11,103 nucleotides of DNA from Gammaproteobacteria bacterium (GCA_027067235.1 JALXFQ010000423.1:1-11103); one strand, 5' to 3'; positions 1 through 6,775 are shown, numbered from the stretch's first letter. Numbers and translations are program-made. The notes: generated by a model from the sequence alone, not told the origin.

Positions 1-1
1 A

Positions 2-124
2 AGTCCGGTTCAGGCCGGGGAGGCGAATCACAAGTCGGATTACTCGACATCTTCTACGCCAGAAGTGCTTCGTGCATGTCATTTCTCCCGGATTGGCAAC
101 AAGACCGGCAATAAAGGCGACTGA
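2..124 (+). other. Possible 3' end of an upstream reading frame
   Basis: An open frame enters from the left edge and ends at TGA 122-124, 23 nt before the ATG of the HExxH gene. It encodes about 40 residues, Ser/Thr/Asn-rich, and ends in ...GNKTGNKGD. I do not recognise it. Codon third positions are only moderately GC-rich and a second frame is also open here, so this may be non-coding leader rather than the end of a gene. The sequence to the left of the window is needed to decide. Confidence 0.2.
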
Positions 125-147
125 GGCGCAAGCTTTTCTGCTGGCCA

Positions 148-1143
148 ATGGTGTATTTTGCGCCTGATCGTGCCAAGGCTGTAAACCTTGACCGGCGCAT
201 GCGCCAGCGCCTGGCTGACAGCCTTCGCCATGTGTTGGAGCAGTCTGGCGACGCGCTGGAGGTTGATCAAGGCGCAACGGGCCAGCTCATGGCGTATCTC
301 GAGGCTGGGCCTGTCAGTCCCCGCGCGTTCGCGTTGTATTATGAAATCGTTGCCGCAATTACAGAGAATGACCTGAGTAGCGCCGCTGGCGGATTTCGGC
401 GCTTGATGGCGCTTCCCCACTCTTCGGAAAGCGACGCTGCGGTGATGAGTATTCTGTCCTGGTCTCCAGGCGTCAGCGCGGAACAGGATTGTTACGCCAG
501 ATTCTTCAGTTTTGACGATGATACGCCCATCAAGCTGTTGCCTCCGCCCGCTGATCTGGCCGAGGCCTATCGTCTGCAAATCCTCGAGGTGCTGGGCTGG
601 CTGAAAATGGCTGATCCTGAGCTGGCCAGCGAAATCGGTGTGGTTTCGCATACCGTCTTGTTGGCGCTGGATTCGACCGAGGCGGGGTATTTCGAGTTTG
701 GTGGTTCGGCCTCGTTCATGCTCTGGGGCGCGTTGCTGCTCAATCCGTCCAACAGCCACGACCGGCTTTTCGTGGCTGAGCGCATCGTCCACGAAAGCGC
801 ACACGCCTTGTTGTTTGGTTATTGCGCTGATGGCCCATTGCTTCTGAATCCTTCCAGTGAACGTCATGCTTCGCCGTTGCGTGACGATCCGCGTCCGCTG
901 GATGGCATTTTTCACGCCACCTTCGTTACCGCGCGCATGCATTATGCCGTGGAGCACCTGCTCATGCGTGGTCTGCTGGCAAGCGATGAAATCCCCCTGG
1001 CGCGGGAGCGCTTGGCGAAGCATCGTCAGCGTTTCGCTGATGGTCTGGCAGTGCTGGACAAATACGCTGATTTGACGGAAACCGGCGCGGCGGTGCTGGC
1101 CGCCACCCGGCAGTACATGGATGGCGCGGAATTTCGCGCATGA
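148..1143 (+). CDS. HExxH-motif putative peptide-modification protein
   Basis: The protein has 331 aa. An HESAH motif at residues 215-219 fits the HExxH metal-binding signature. It is followed by SPLRDDPRPLDG (242-253) and FHATFV (255-260), the kind of conserved block that follows HExxH in the family annotated as 'HEXXH motif-containing putative peptide modification protein' (mod_HExxH), often found beside ribosomal peptide clusters. No signal peptide or membrane segment is visible, so it is probably cytoplasmic. Its chemistry is not known to me; metal-dependent peptide hydroxylation or proteolysis are both possible. The start is uncertain: ATG 148 lacks a clear Shine-Dalgarno, but the frame is closed by TAA 112-114 and no other standard start lies between, so the true N-terminus is either here or disturbed by a frameshift. 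It overlaps the next gene by 4 nt (ATGA), implying translational coupling. Confidence 0.75.
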   Translation: MVYFAPDRAKAVNLDRRMRQRLADSLRHVLEQSGDALEVDQGATGQLMAYLEAGPVSPRAFALYYEIVAAITENDLSSAAGGFRRLMALPHSSESDAAVMSILSWSPGVSAEQDCYARFFSFDDDTPIKLLPPPADLAEAYRLQILEVLGWLKMADPELASEIGVVSHTVLLALDSTEAGYFEFGGSASFMLWGALLLNPSNSHDRLFVAERIVHESAHALLFGYCADGPLLLNPSSERHASPLRDDPRPLDGIFHATFVTARMHYAVEHLLMRGLLASDEIPLARERLAKHRQRFADGLAVLDKYADLTETGAAVLAATRQYMDGAEFRA

Positions 1144-2015
1144 TCCATTTTATTGCCACTGCCGGCTACGGCAATACGCATGAAGTGCTGGTCGAAGACC
1201 CGGATGCGCCCGCCGTTCGCCTGCTGGATTACGACGCGCTGTTTCGCGGCGAACGGCCGGCGGGAACCTGTATTTTTACCGATTTCGACCGGCTGGATGC
1301 GAACGGACTGAAGCGGGCAGCGGCCATTTTCCGGGAGATGAGCGCGCGATCCGGAAAGCACCGCTTGCTGAATGACCCATCGCGGGTTTTGTTGCGTTTC
1401 GCGCTGTTGCGCAAGCTTTACGACGCCGGTCTCAACCCGTACAACGTATATCGTCTGCGGCAGCTACTGCATGTGCGCCGTTTCCCGGTATTTGCGCGTG
1501 GCGAGCGCGGTCATGACTGGCCGGTCAGTTCGTTGCTGGAGGATCGTTACCGCCTGCGGCAATTTCTTGCCGGGCTGGATGAGAACGTGGATCGGGACGA
1601 CTTGATGATTTGTGAATACTGCGCCCAGCCAGCCGCAGAAGGCGTTTTTCGCAAGTTATCGGCTTATCGTATTGGCGACCAGATGATTTCCGGCGAAACC
1701 GTGCATGATGAAAGCTGGTGCGTGAAATACGGCAAAAAGGGCATCGCCAGCGAGACGCTGTACGAGGATGAGTTGAGGCTGGTGTGCGACAACCCCCACG
1801 CCGAGCGGCTAGAGCGCGTGTTCGATCTGGCTGGCATCGACTACGGGCGGGCGGATTATGGGCTGGTGAATGGCGAGATCGTGGTGTATGAAATCAACAC
1901 CAACCCCATGTTGGAAGCGTTGGGTACGCATCCATCCGCCACACGCCAGCGCAGCCATCGGTTGATCCGCGATAATTATCTTACCGCGCTGGCGGCACTG
2001 GACAAGGCCGCGTGA
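1140..2015 (+). CDS. ATP-grasp-like protein
   Basis: The protein has 291 aa. The C-terminal half carries an ATP-grasp-like end: DYGRADYG (234-241), then a short strand and EINTNP (251-256), which corresponds to the metal-binding Glu/Asn motif of ATP-grasp ligases. The MICEYC segment near 156-161 and the following Arg/Lys-rich stretch fit the central ATP-grasp strands. The N-terminal 100 residues look like a pre-ATP-grasp domain and include LLNDPSRVLLRFALLRKLYD (76-95). Such proteins typically activate a carboxylate with ATP and join it to an amine or thiol; in peptide systems they make amide or ester links or add an amino acid. Which reaction occurs here cannot be told. It is cytoplasmic by appearance, overlaps both neighbours by 4 nt, and is the middle gene of a tightly coupled three-gene unit. 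Confidence 0.7.
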   Translation: MIHFIATAGYGNTHEVLVEDPDAPAVRLLDYDALFRGERPAGTCIFTDFDRLDANGLKRAAAIFREMSARSGKHRLLNDPSRVLLRFALLRKLYDAGLNPYNVYRLRQLLHVRRFPVFARGERGHDWPVSSLLEDRYRLRQFLAGLDENVDRDDLMICEYCAQPAAEGVFRKLSAYRIGDQMISGETVHDESWCVKYGKKGIASETLYEDELRLVCDNPHAERLERVFDLAGIDYGRADYGLVNGEIVVYEINTNPMLEALGTHPSATRQRSHRLIRDNYLTALAALDKAA

Positions 2016-3130
2016 AAAAGCTTACCGCGCTGATTCCCGTACACAATGACGATTATACGCTGTGGTTTTGCCTGCGCAGTATCGCTCCCTATTTCGCGGA
2101 AATCATTGTTTTCAACGACGCCAGCATCGACAACACCCGCGAGGTAGTGGAAAAGGTAGCTAAAACCTATCCCCATATACAATATCTGGAGCATTCTGGA
2201 AAACCTCTGGGGTGGGCGGATGCGCGGCGGGAATTGATCGCCCGGGCCAAGGGGAAACACCTGTTTTTCATCGACGCGGACGAGATATTGCTCGAATCAC
2301 AAGCCCACTGGCTACAGAAGATTCCCTCGCTCGCCACCGTTGTTTACTGGCGATTCACCGACATCTGGGGTGATTTCAACCATACCACCCAACGCGTCTT
2401 CCATAGTGATTTTTGTCATGTCTATGTCAATCGCAACAGGGTGGATGAACTGGACTGGACCATGAAAGTGTATGGCGTGGCGAGTACGCCGGTGATCGGC
2501 AGTGACGATACACGAGTACTGGACGAAATCCTGTTTTGGCATGCACGCGGCGTCAAGCCCGACTGGCGCATTCTGCAACGGCCGGAAATGAACGCCTGGC
2601 ATGAAAAAAGGCGCGAGGGAACACCCCATGATTTTCTTCACAAACTCGATCAACGGGTCATTCACGACAGGGCGCTAAAGGTCTTGTTGACGAGCGGGGA
2701 GCACCAGATCCAGCCATGGCGGGGCGAGACCGAGAAGCCGCGCATCGTGGCGGATGCCGATACCCGCTTTGAAATGGTTTACAAAAACGGGCAAATCGTG
2801 GATCGCCGCGACCATGGCTGGTGGGGAGCGCGTTGTTTTCATTTTGCCGACGATGACAACAACACGGCGTGGGACAATTTTTTTCCGCACCGTTGCGATG
2901 ATGTGGGGCTGCGCCAGAGTGGTGACAGTTTCATATTTAACGTGAACGGACAGTGCGTGAGCTGTAACCACCCACTGGCTTATATATGGAGCCAGTGTGG
3001 CGAAGGTCAAACTATCGGCGATATAAAACGTGTTATCGCCAGCGAGTTTGGCGTCGAAGCCGCGGCGGATGTTATGCCGGCGTTGAGGAATTTGGCGAAA
3101 GTGCATTGTATCGCCGTTGACCGTTGGTGA
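2012..3130 (+). CDS. GT2 glycosyltransferase with C-terminal PqqD-like (RRE) domain
   Basis: The protein has 372 aa and starts at GTG 2012, overlapping the previous stop by 4 nt (GTGA), with AAGG just upstream. Residues 1-220 are a GT-A family-2 glycosyltransferase: LTALIPVHND at 4-13, IIVFNDASIDNT at 31-42, and the DAD nucleotide-sugar/metal motif at 88-90 in FFIDADE. Residues about 298-370 differ in character: DSFIFNVNG, then PLAYIWSQC (321-329), EGQTIGDIKRVI and a final helix, closely matching the layout of PqqD (hydrophobic strand pair, AAxIWxLCDG, helix, helix). I read this as a fused RiPP recognition element. A CxxC pair (Cys315, Cys318) sits at the start of that domain. The fusion suggests the enzyme docks on a leader peptide, most plausibly that of the Thr-rich proteins encoded next. 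No membrane segment is seen. Donor sugar unknown. Confidence 0.8.
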   Translation: MKKLTALIPVHNDDYTLWFCLRSIAPYFAEIIVFNDASIDNTREVVEKVAKTYPHIQYLEHSGKPLGWADARRELIARAKGKHLFFIDADEILLESQAHWLQKIPSLATVVYWRFTDIWGDFNHTTQRVFHSDFCHVYVNRNRVDELDWTMKVYGVASTPVIGSDDTRVLDEILFWHARGVKPDWRILQRPEMNAWHEKRREGTPHDFLHKLDQRVIHDRALKVLLTSGEHQIQPWRGETEKPRIVADADTRFEMVYKNGQIVDRRDHGWWGARCFHFADDDNNTAWDNFFPHRCDDVGLRQSGDSFIFNVNGQCVSCNHPLAYIWSQCGEGQTIGDIKRVIASEFGVEAAADVMPALRNLAKVHCIAVDRW

Positions 3131-3237
3131 TGCTAAGACGACCTGTTTAGTGCTATTGCGATATCATGATAGACTTTACGACCAAGTTTCTTTTAGGGCT
3201 GCGTAACAAGAGAGTATTCTAAAGAGGGGCATCTACC
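3131..3237 (+). promoter_or_regulatory. Leader of first Thr-rich protein gene, with strong Shine-Dalgarno
   Basis: This 107-nt gap contains a good ribosome binding site, AGAGGGG (3223-3229), 8 nt before ATG 3238, which fixes that start. It also contains a 10-bp perfect palindrome, TATCATGATA (3162-3171), of unknown role. A promoter is likely because the small protein is probably needed in excess over its enzymes, but I see no convincing -35/-10 pair. Confidence 0.4.
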
Positions 3238-3588
3238 ATGACAGACAAGAAAAGCTCGGGGAAAACCGGCAATGAAATCAATCAATCCCGTCGTGGAGCA
3301 CTGAAAAAAGTCGCCACCGGCGCCGGTGTTGCCGCTGCAGGCGGTGTCGCCTTGCCGAAAAAGTGGACCAGACCGGTCGTGGACAGCGTTGTCCTGCCCG
3401 CCCACGCCGAGACGACCGGGATAGGGGGCATTGGTAGCAGTACAGAACCGCCGGTGACGACCACCACGGCGGCAGCGACCACTACGGTGGCAGCGACCAC
3501 CACTACGACTACCACAACCACAACCACAACCACAACCACAACCACAACCACAACCACCACTACGACGACCTTCCAGCCAACGCCCTAA
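3238..3588 (+). CDS. Thr-rich small protein with Tat-like leader, putative modification substrate (copy 1)
   Basis: The protein has 116 aa. Residues 1-16 are polar. SRRGALKK (17-24) resembles a twin-arginine motif and is followed by an Ala/Gly/Val hydrophobic stretch (25-39). Then comes PKKWTRPVVDSVVLPAHA (40-57), ending in an A-H-A signal-peptidase-like site before Glu58. The predicted exported part (58-116) is low complexity: GIGGIGSS, PPVTTTTAAATTT, then 25 consecutive threonines (87-111) and FQPTP. It has no cysteines and no catalytic features. Thr/Pro/Ala-rich tails are classic O-glycosylation acceptors, and the flanking genes encode glycosyltransferases and PqqD-like binders, so I infer this is the substrate of the locus. 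The W-x-x-P-V-V...L-P-A-H-A block is identical in both copies, and I recall similar blocks in small proteins elsewhere. A secreted structural protein unrelated to the enzymes is the main alternative. Confidence 0.8.
   Translation: MTDKKSSGKTGNEINQSRRGALKKVATGAGVAAAGGVALPKKWTRPVVDSVVLPAHAETTGIGGIGSSTEPPVTTTTAAATTTVAATTTTTTTTTTTTTTTTTTTTTTTTTFQPTP
3301..3480 (+). repeat. Direct repeat, copy A (conserved core of the small proteins)
   Basis: This 180-bp segment matches 3890-4069 at 171 of 180 positions by eye, offset 589 bp, with no gaps. Six of nine differences are synonymous. The other three (Val31Ile, Ala32Val, Ala34Val) are conservative changes in the hydrophobic segment. Sequence on both sides (first 20 codons, threonine tail, intergenic DNA) is much less alike. 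Confidence 0.9.
3511..3552 (+). repeat. Hexanucleotide microsatellite (ACCACA)x7, in frame
   Basis: Seven perfect tandem ACCACA units encode 14 of the 25 consecutive threonines of copy 1. Because the unit is 6 nt, slippage adds or removes Thr-Thr pairs without shifting the frame, so it should change tail length rather than switch the gene off. Confidence 0.95.
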
Positions 3589-3620
3589 AATCACATGAGT
3601 AGCAGTTAAGTCAAAGTAAC

Positions 3621-3645
3621 GAGGCGGGCGTCAGCCCGTCTTTTC
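3621..3645 (+). terminator. Rho-independent terminator after first small-protein gene
   Basis: The arms GAGGCGGGC (3621-3629) and GCCCGTCTT (3634-3642) pair around a 4-nt loop, with two G-T wobbles, and run into TTTT at 3641-3644. It lies 32 nt after the stop codon. It should separate, at least partly, the transcripts of the two paralogous small proteins. The rest of the gap to the second copy (3646-3826) holds a 10-bp palindrome TGATGCATCA (3673-3682) and AT-rich patches but no clear promoter. Confidence 0.7.
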
Positions 3646-3826
3646 CTATGCGCCGGGTCGAAAGTGTTTGATTGATGCATCACGAACGGGTTGCGTCTGC
3701 CGCGATAAAATCGGCAACAATAAAAGTGCTGTGGAAGGAATCGCGGGGCAAACACGTGCAATGAAATGTGCTTCAGGGTATATTTATCGGCCGGGCGCGT
3801 GAATCTTAATCAGGGGGCATAAGGTC

Positions 3827-4153
3827 ATGACAGATCAGAAGACGTCTGAAAAAACCGACAAGGGCGTGGATAAAGCCCGCCGTGGAACACTGAAAAAAGT
3901 CGCCACCGGCGCCGGCATTGTCGCTGTAGGCGGTGTCGCCTTGCCGAAAAAGTGGACCAGGCCGGTCGTGGACAGCGTTGTCCTGCCCGCTCACGCCGAG
4001 ACGACCGGGATAGGGGGCATAGGTAGCAGTACAGAGCCGCCGGTGACGACCACCACGGCGGCAGCAACCACGACCACGACCACGACCACGACCACAACGA
4101 CAACGACTTCGACTACTCCAGCTCCTGGCACGACTTTCCAGGGTGGGCGTTAA
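3827..4153 (+). CDS. Thr-rich small protein with Tat-like leader, putative modification substrate (copy 2)
   Basis: The protein has 108 aa and is a paralogue of the small protein encoded at 3238-3588. ARRGTLKK (17-24) is a slightly weaker twin-arginine-like motif. The hydrophobic segment is 25-39, and residues 35-83 are identical to copy 1, including the A-H-A site at 55-57. The tail differs: 14 threonines (81-94), then STTPAPGTTFQGGR. The threonine codons alternate ACC/ACG rather than ACC/ACA, so the two tails seem to have expanded independently. Translation starts at ATG 3827 after AGGGGG and AAGG (3812-3824). Two divergent substrates that share a recognition and export segment would fit one set of modifying enzymes acting on both. 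The function of the mature product is unknown; a surface-exposed glycopeptide or glycoprotein is the simplest guess. Confidence 0.8.
   Translation: MTDQKTSEKTDKGVDKARRGTLKKVATGAGIVAVGGVALPKKWTRPVVDSVVLPAHAETTGIGGIGSSTEPPVTTTTAAATTTTTTTTTTTTTTSTTPAPGTTFQGGR
3890..4069 (+). repeat. Direct repeat, copy B (conserved core of the small proteins)
   Basis: This is the mate of 3301-3480, about 95% identical over 180 bp. It ends where the threonine codon run begins; within that run is a separate short tandem, (ACCACG)x4 at 4067-4090. Confidence 0.9.
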
Positions 4154-4170
4154 GTAACCGGGCAGATGTT

Positions 4171-4196
4171 GAGAAAGTCCCTCCCAGGACTTTTTC
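4171..4196 (+). terminator. Rho-independent terminator after second small-protein gene
   Basis: A 10-bp stem, GAGAAAGTCC (4171-4180) with GGACTTTTTC (4187-4196), encloses a 6-nt loop. The right arm contains a five-T tract. It is 17 nt after the stop codon, as expected for the end of the plus-strand unit. Confidence 0.7.
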
Positions 4197-4210
4197 AATC
4201 ACGGTAGTGG

Positions 4211-4231
4211 AAAACGCGGTTTCCCGCTTTT
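4211..4231 (-). terminator. GNRA-loop hairpin, probable terminator of the minus-strand operon
   Basis: Read on the minus strand, GCGG-GAAA-CCGC (4227 to 4216) is a 4-bp GC stem with a GAAA tetraloop, preceded by six A and followed by GTTTT. Read on the plus strand the flanks also give a T-run, so it may work in both directions. It lies about 140 nt past the stop of the minus-strand fusion gene, between convergent genes. Confidence 0.5.
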
Positions 4232-4240
4232 TTCATTTTC

Positions 4241-4259
4241 AATGGCTTACACAGCCATT
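4241..4259. repeat. Perfect 7-bp inverted repeat in the convergent gap
   Basis: AATGGCT and AGCCATT face each other around a 5-nt spacer. There is no T-tract directly after it on either strand, so I do not call it a terminator. The rest of the gap to 4366 shows nothing recognisable. Confidence 0.5.
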
Positions 4260-4366
4260 AAAAACGGCGGCACGTCCCTGTGCTGCTCGCAGGGCGTCGA
4301 AAAACTGTGTTTTTCAATACCCTGCCAGGCTTTGGATTTACATGGTTGCCCAGTAGTGGCACGACT

Positions 4367-6775
4367 TCAGGGGAGGAATTCTTCGTCTGGTGCTGCGCCG
4401 GCAACCCGCGAGTGGTTTGTTTGTATGACCAGTGTCGGTCTGGTGGCGTAAGCGGATTCTGGTCGGCGCGCCAGATACTGGTCTATGGCAAGATGCTTAT
4501 CCACCCATGACTGCATTGCCTCCCGCGTTTCGGGCAACTCGTCCAGCAGGGTTCTGAAATATTCCCTGTTGTACGCAATAGCGTGAGTGCAGGTCATGCG
4601 CTGCGGTTTTTGCAAATGCACCTTGCCTGGTACCGGGGTTGGTTTTCGCCATTCGACGCCGCCGAGGTAGAGCCAGCTCCATTCCTCTCCTTCCAGTTCG
4701 TTCAGGCTGGCTTCCAGGTTGCTCAGCGTGTCCCGGTGGAATATGGCGTCGTCTTCGAAAACCAGCACGTTTCGAAAGCCCCGGCGGGCGGCCTGGTCGA
4801 TGATGGCGCGGTGAGATAGTGCGCAGCCGATGTGGTGGTTATCGGGCGTTTCTATGGCGCTAAATCGCTGAATCCTGTGCACAATGCCCAGCGTTCCGAA
4901 ACGTTCTAGCATCTGGCTCCAGCGCTGGGACGCCTGGTCCAGGTTAATGCAGTAGATGGCATCAAAAAAGTCGAAAGGACCGGGTTCATCGAGAGCCAGT
5001 TCCTGTTTGGTTCGATCGACCACTTCCGGGTTCAGCAGCTCGCTGAAATGCTGTTCCACCGGCACTGTGTTGAGCCCAAGCTCGGTAAATCCGATAAGGT
5101 AGTTTCTGATCCGGTCCTCCCAGACATTGACATAGGGCACGCCCATGGGGCGGGCAAAGCGGTGCAGCCAGCGCAGAAACGGCAGACACAATGCCTTGTG
5201 CCCGGCGGCGCGGAATTTTTCGTGGATGTAGCCCTCTTCGCCACCGAATCCCCTGAATGCCGGGTTGAAGCCGGGCCAGGCGCTTTTGCGACAGGCAAAC
5301 AGGGCCAGCCCCTGCATGGGTATTTCAAAAGGTTCGCCATGCGGGTCTTCGCCCCGCGGGTCGGTTTCCCAGACGCCATACATGCCGCCGCGCCATTCCG
5401 GCTTGAAATGCGTTTCCACACTGCTGGCGTCATCGCGCAACATGGGACCCTGCAGCAGATCGGAACAGCGCGGATGCTCATCAAAATAGTCAATCAGCTT
5501 GCGAATCGCGCCTGCCTGTATCATGACATGGGAATCAATACACATGACATAATCCGCGTTGGCCTCCCTGAATACATAATCGCGCACGGCGGTGCCATTC
5601 AGCTGCTGGTTGGGAATGTAGCGATAATGCTTTACCCACTTGTCGAGATTTTTCAGAGCCTCGGCGCAGGGGCCATCGGGGTGGTTGTCGATAACCAGTA
5701 TTTCGGTCTCGTCCAGCACTTCCGGGTGATACAGGCGAATGGCCTGCACGGAAAAATAAACGCCATCATAGTCATCGTAGGTGGCCATGCCGATGGTCAG
5801 TTTTTTCCGGGTTCCGGCGGGTGATGCTTGCGGGATCGGCGCGGGCGCTGGCGTGGCGGTGGTGATCGGTGGCGGCCTGTATTGCGCCTGCCGGTCAATG
5901 ATCTTCAGCCAGCGAGAGAGCTCGCTGCCGGACGCGCCATGTTCCAGAATGAGGCGAATGATTTCATCCAGCGTGCCATCGAGCTGGTCAAAATGGCCAT
6001 AAATCAGTTTGAAAGCCGGCACTTTTTTTACCAGGGCGGCAATCTCGGGGAAACCATGGTTCTCCAGATTGCGTGCATTGACGTAACTGTTCATCAGCAG
6101 CAAGGCAGCGCGGGCGGGGGACAGTGGCTCGAGACCGAGAGCGGATTCGGCGCTGAACTCGGGGAAAATGATCAGTGACAACCCGGTGTTATCGCGGCCT
6201 GATGCAGCGCTGAACTCCGTGTGGGGAATCATGGTGGCAGACGAAGATCGCAGCATGCGTGGGTGCGTCTGCTCGATATCAAGGAGTTCCTCCACGGCCG
6301 CCAAAGCGGAATTCTTTATATTCAGAGGGCGCAGGAAAGACTCGAATCCGTTGTTTTTCAGATGCGCATGAACCAGTTCATCGCCCAGATAGTCAAATCC
6401 GCGGGACAGCAGCCAGGCAGTCAGCGTGCTTTTGCCGGAGCCCGAGCGGCCGGGCAGCCACACTGCCCTGTCGCCAGAAGATACTGCCGCGGCGTGTAGG
6501 GACAGGCCTTCGCTCTGGTTTTCGATCAGGGCGTGTATGACCTCGCCCATCAATGGGTTGGCCAGTTCGCGGCGCGGCAATCCTTGCGCTAGCAGCGCGC
6601 CCTCGCGCAGCATGTCGAAACCGCTTTGGCTCCCGGCCTTGATGGTGATCCGCTGTGCCCTGCCTGAATCCGGTCCGGTCGGCAGCCGCCCGAACAGGAA
6701 ATCCACCGTCTGCTCCAGTTCATCGGGGAAATCCAGACGAACCTGCTGCCCGGCGAAGGAAACGTTGTGCTTCAC
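4367..6775 (-). CDS. HprK-like P-loop / polypeptide-GalNAcT-like GT-A / GT25 trimodular fusion
   Basis: The protein has 802 aa and starts at GTG 6775, overlapping the PqqD-like stop by 4 nt. Domain 1 (about 1-290) resembles HprK-related kinases: LSLHAAAV (91-98), Walker A GRSGSGKST (109-117) and an acidic pair Asp132-Glu133 where HPr kinase has Asp-Asp. A Pro/Ala/Thr linker follows (about 298-322). Domain 2 (about 325-580) is a GT-A glycosyltransferase with a DSH motif (414-416) instead of DxD. Further on, GFNPAFRGFGGEEGYIHEKF (501-520) and a Leu-Cys-Leu-Pro...His-Arg-Phe stretch (529-540) follow the pattern of polypeptide GalNAc-transferases (GT27), which also use DxH. Domain 3 (about 601-790) is a family-25 glycosyltransferase: AIYCINLD (606-613), GCALSHRAI (650-658), LVFEDDAIF (671-679). 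It appears cytoplasmic. I infer it attaches and then extends a sugar on threonines of the small proteins. The kinase domain's target is unknown. Confidence 0.8.
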   Translation of the reverse strand: MKHNVSFAGQQVRLDFPDELEQTVDFLFGRLPTGPDSGRAQRITIKAGSQSGFDMLREGALLAQGLPRRELANPLMGEVIHALIENQSEGLSLHAAAVSSGDRAVWLPGRSGSGKSTLTAWLLSRGFDYLGDELVHAHLKNNGFESFLRPLNIKNSALAAVEELLDIEQTHPRMLRSSSATMIPHTEFSAASGRDNTGLSLIIFPEFSAESALGLEPLSPARAALLLMNSYVNARNLENHGFPEIAALVKKVPAFKLIYGHFDQLDGTLDEIIRLILEHGASGSELSRWLKIIDRQAQYRPPPITTATPAPAPIPQASPAGTRKKLTIGMATYDDYDGVYFSVQAIRLYHPEVLDETEILVIDNHPDGPCAEALKNLDKWVKHYRYIPNQQLNGTAVRDYVFREANADYVMCIDSHVMIQAGAIRKLIDYFDEHPRCSDLLQGPMLRDDASSVETHFKPEWRGGMYGVWETDPRGEDPHGEPFEIPMQGLALFACRKSAWPGFNPAFRGFGGEEGYIHEKFRAAGHKALCLPFLRWLHRFARPMGVPYVNVWEDRIRNYLIGFTELGLNTVPVEQHFSELLNPEVVDRTKQELALDEPGPFDFFDAIYCINLDQASQRWSQMLERFGTLGIVHRIQRFSAIETPDNHHIGCALSHRAIIDQAARRGFRNVLVFEDDAIFHRDTLSNLEASLNELEGEEWSWLYLGGVEWRKPTPVPGKVHLQKPQRMTCTHAIAYNREYFRTLLDELPETREAMQSWVDKHLAIDQYLARRPESAYATRPTLVIQTNHSRVAGAAPDEEFLP

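Noticed and set aside
79..1023. 314-aa open frame on the minus strand across the HExxH gene
   Set aside because: The composition is Gln/Arg/His-rich without motifs, while the plus-strand frame has the HESAH motif and coupled downstream genes.
3511..3552. CRISPR-like tandem repeat
   Set aside because: The unit is 6 nt with no spacers and lies inside a coding frame; it is a codon microsatellite.
3282..3594. Minus-strand frames opposite the first Thr-rich gene, giving poly-Val or Gly-Cys/Gly-Arg repeats
   Set aside because: They are mirror images of the Thr codon repeats. They have no start context or family resemblance and disappear wherever the repeat ends.
3238..4153. Insertion sequence or transposon ends suggested by the long direct repeat
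   Set aside because: The repeat is explained by two in-frame paralogous genes. There are no terminal inverted repeats or transposase.
5048..5824. 258-aa plus-strand frame inside the fusion gene
   Set aside because: It is a shadow of the glycosyltransferase domain and has no recognisable motif.
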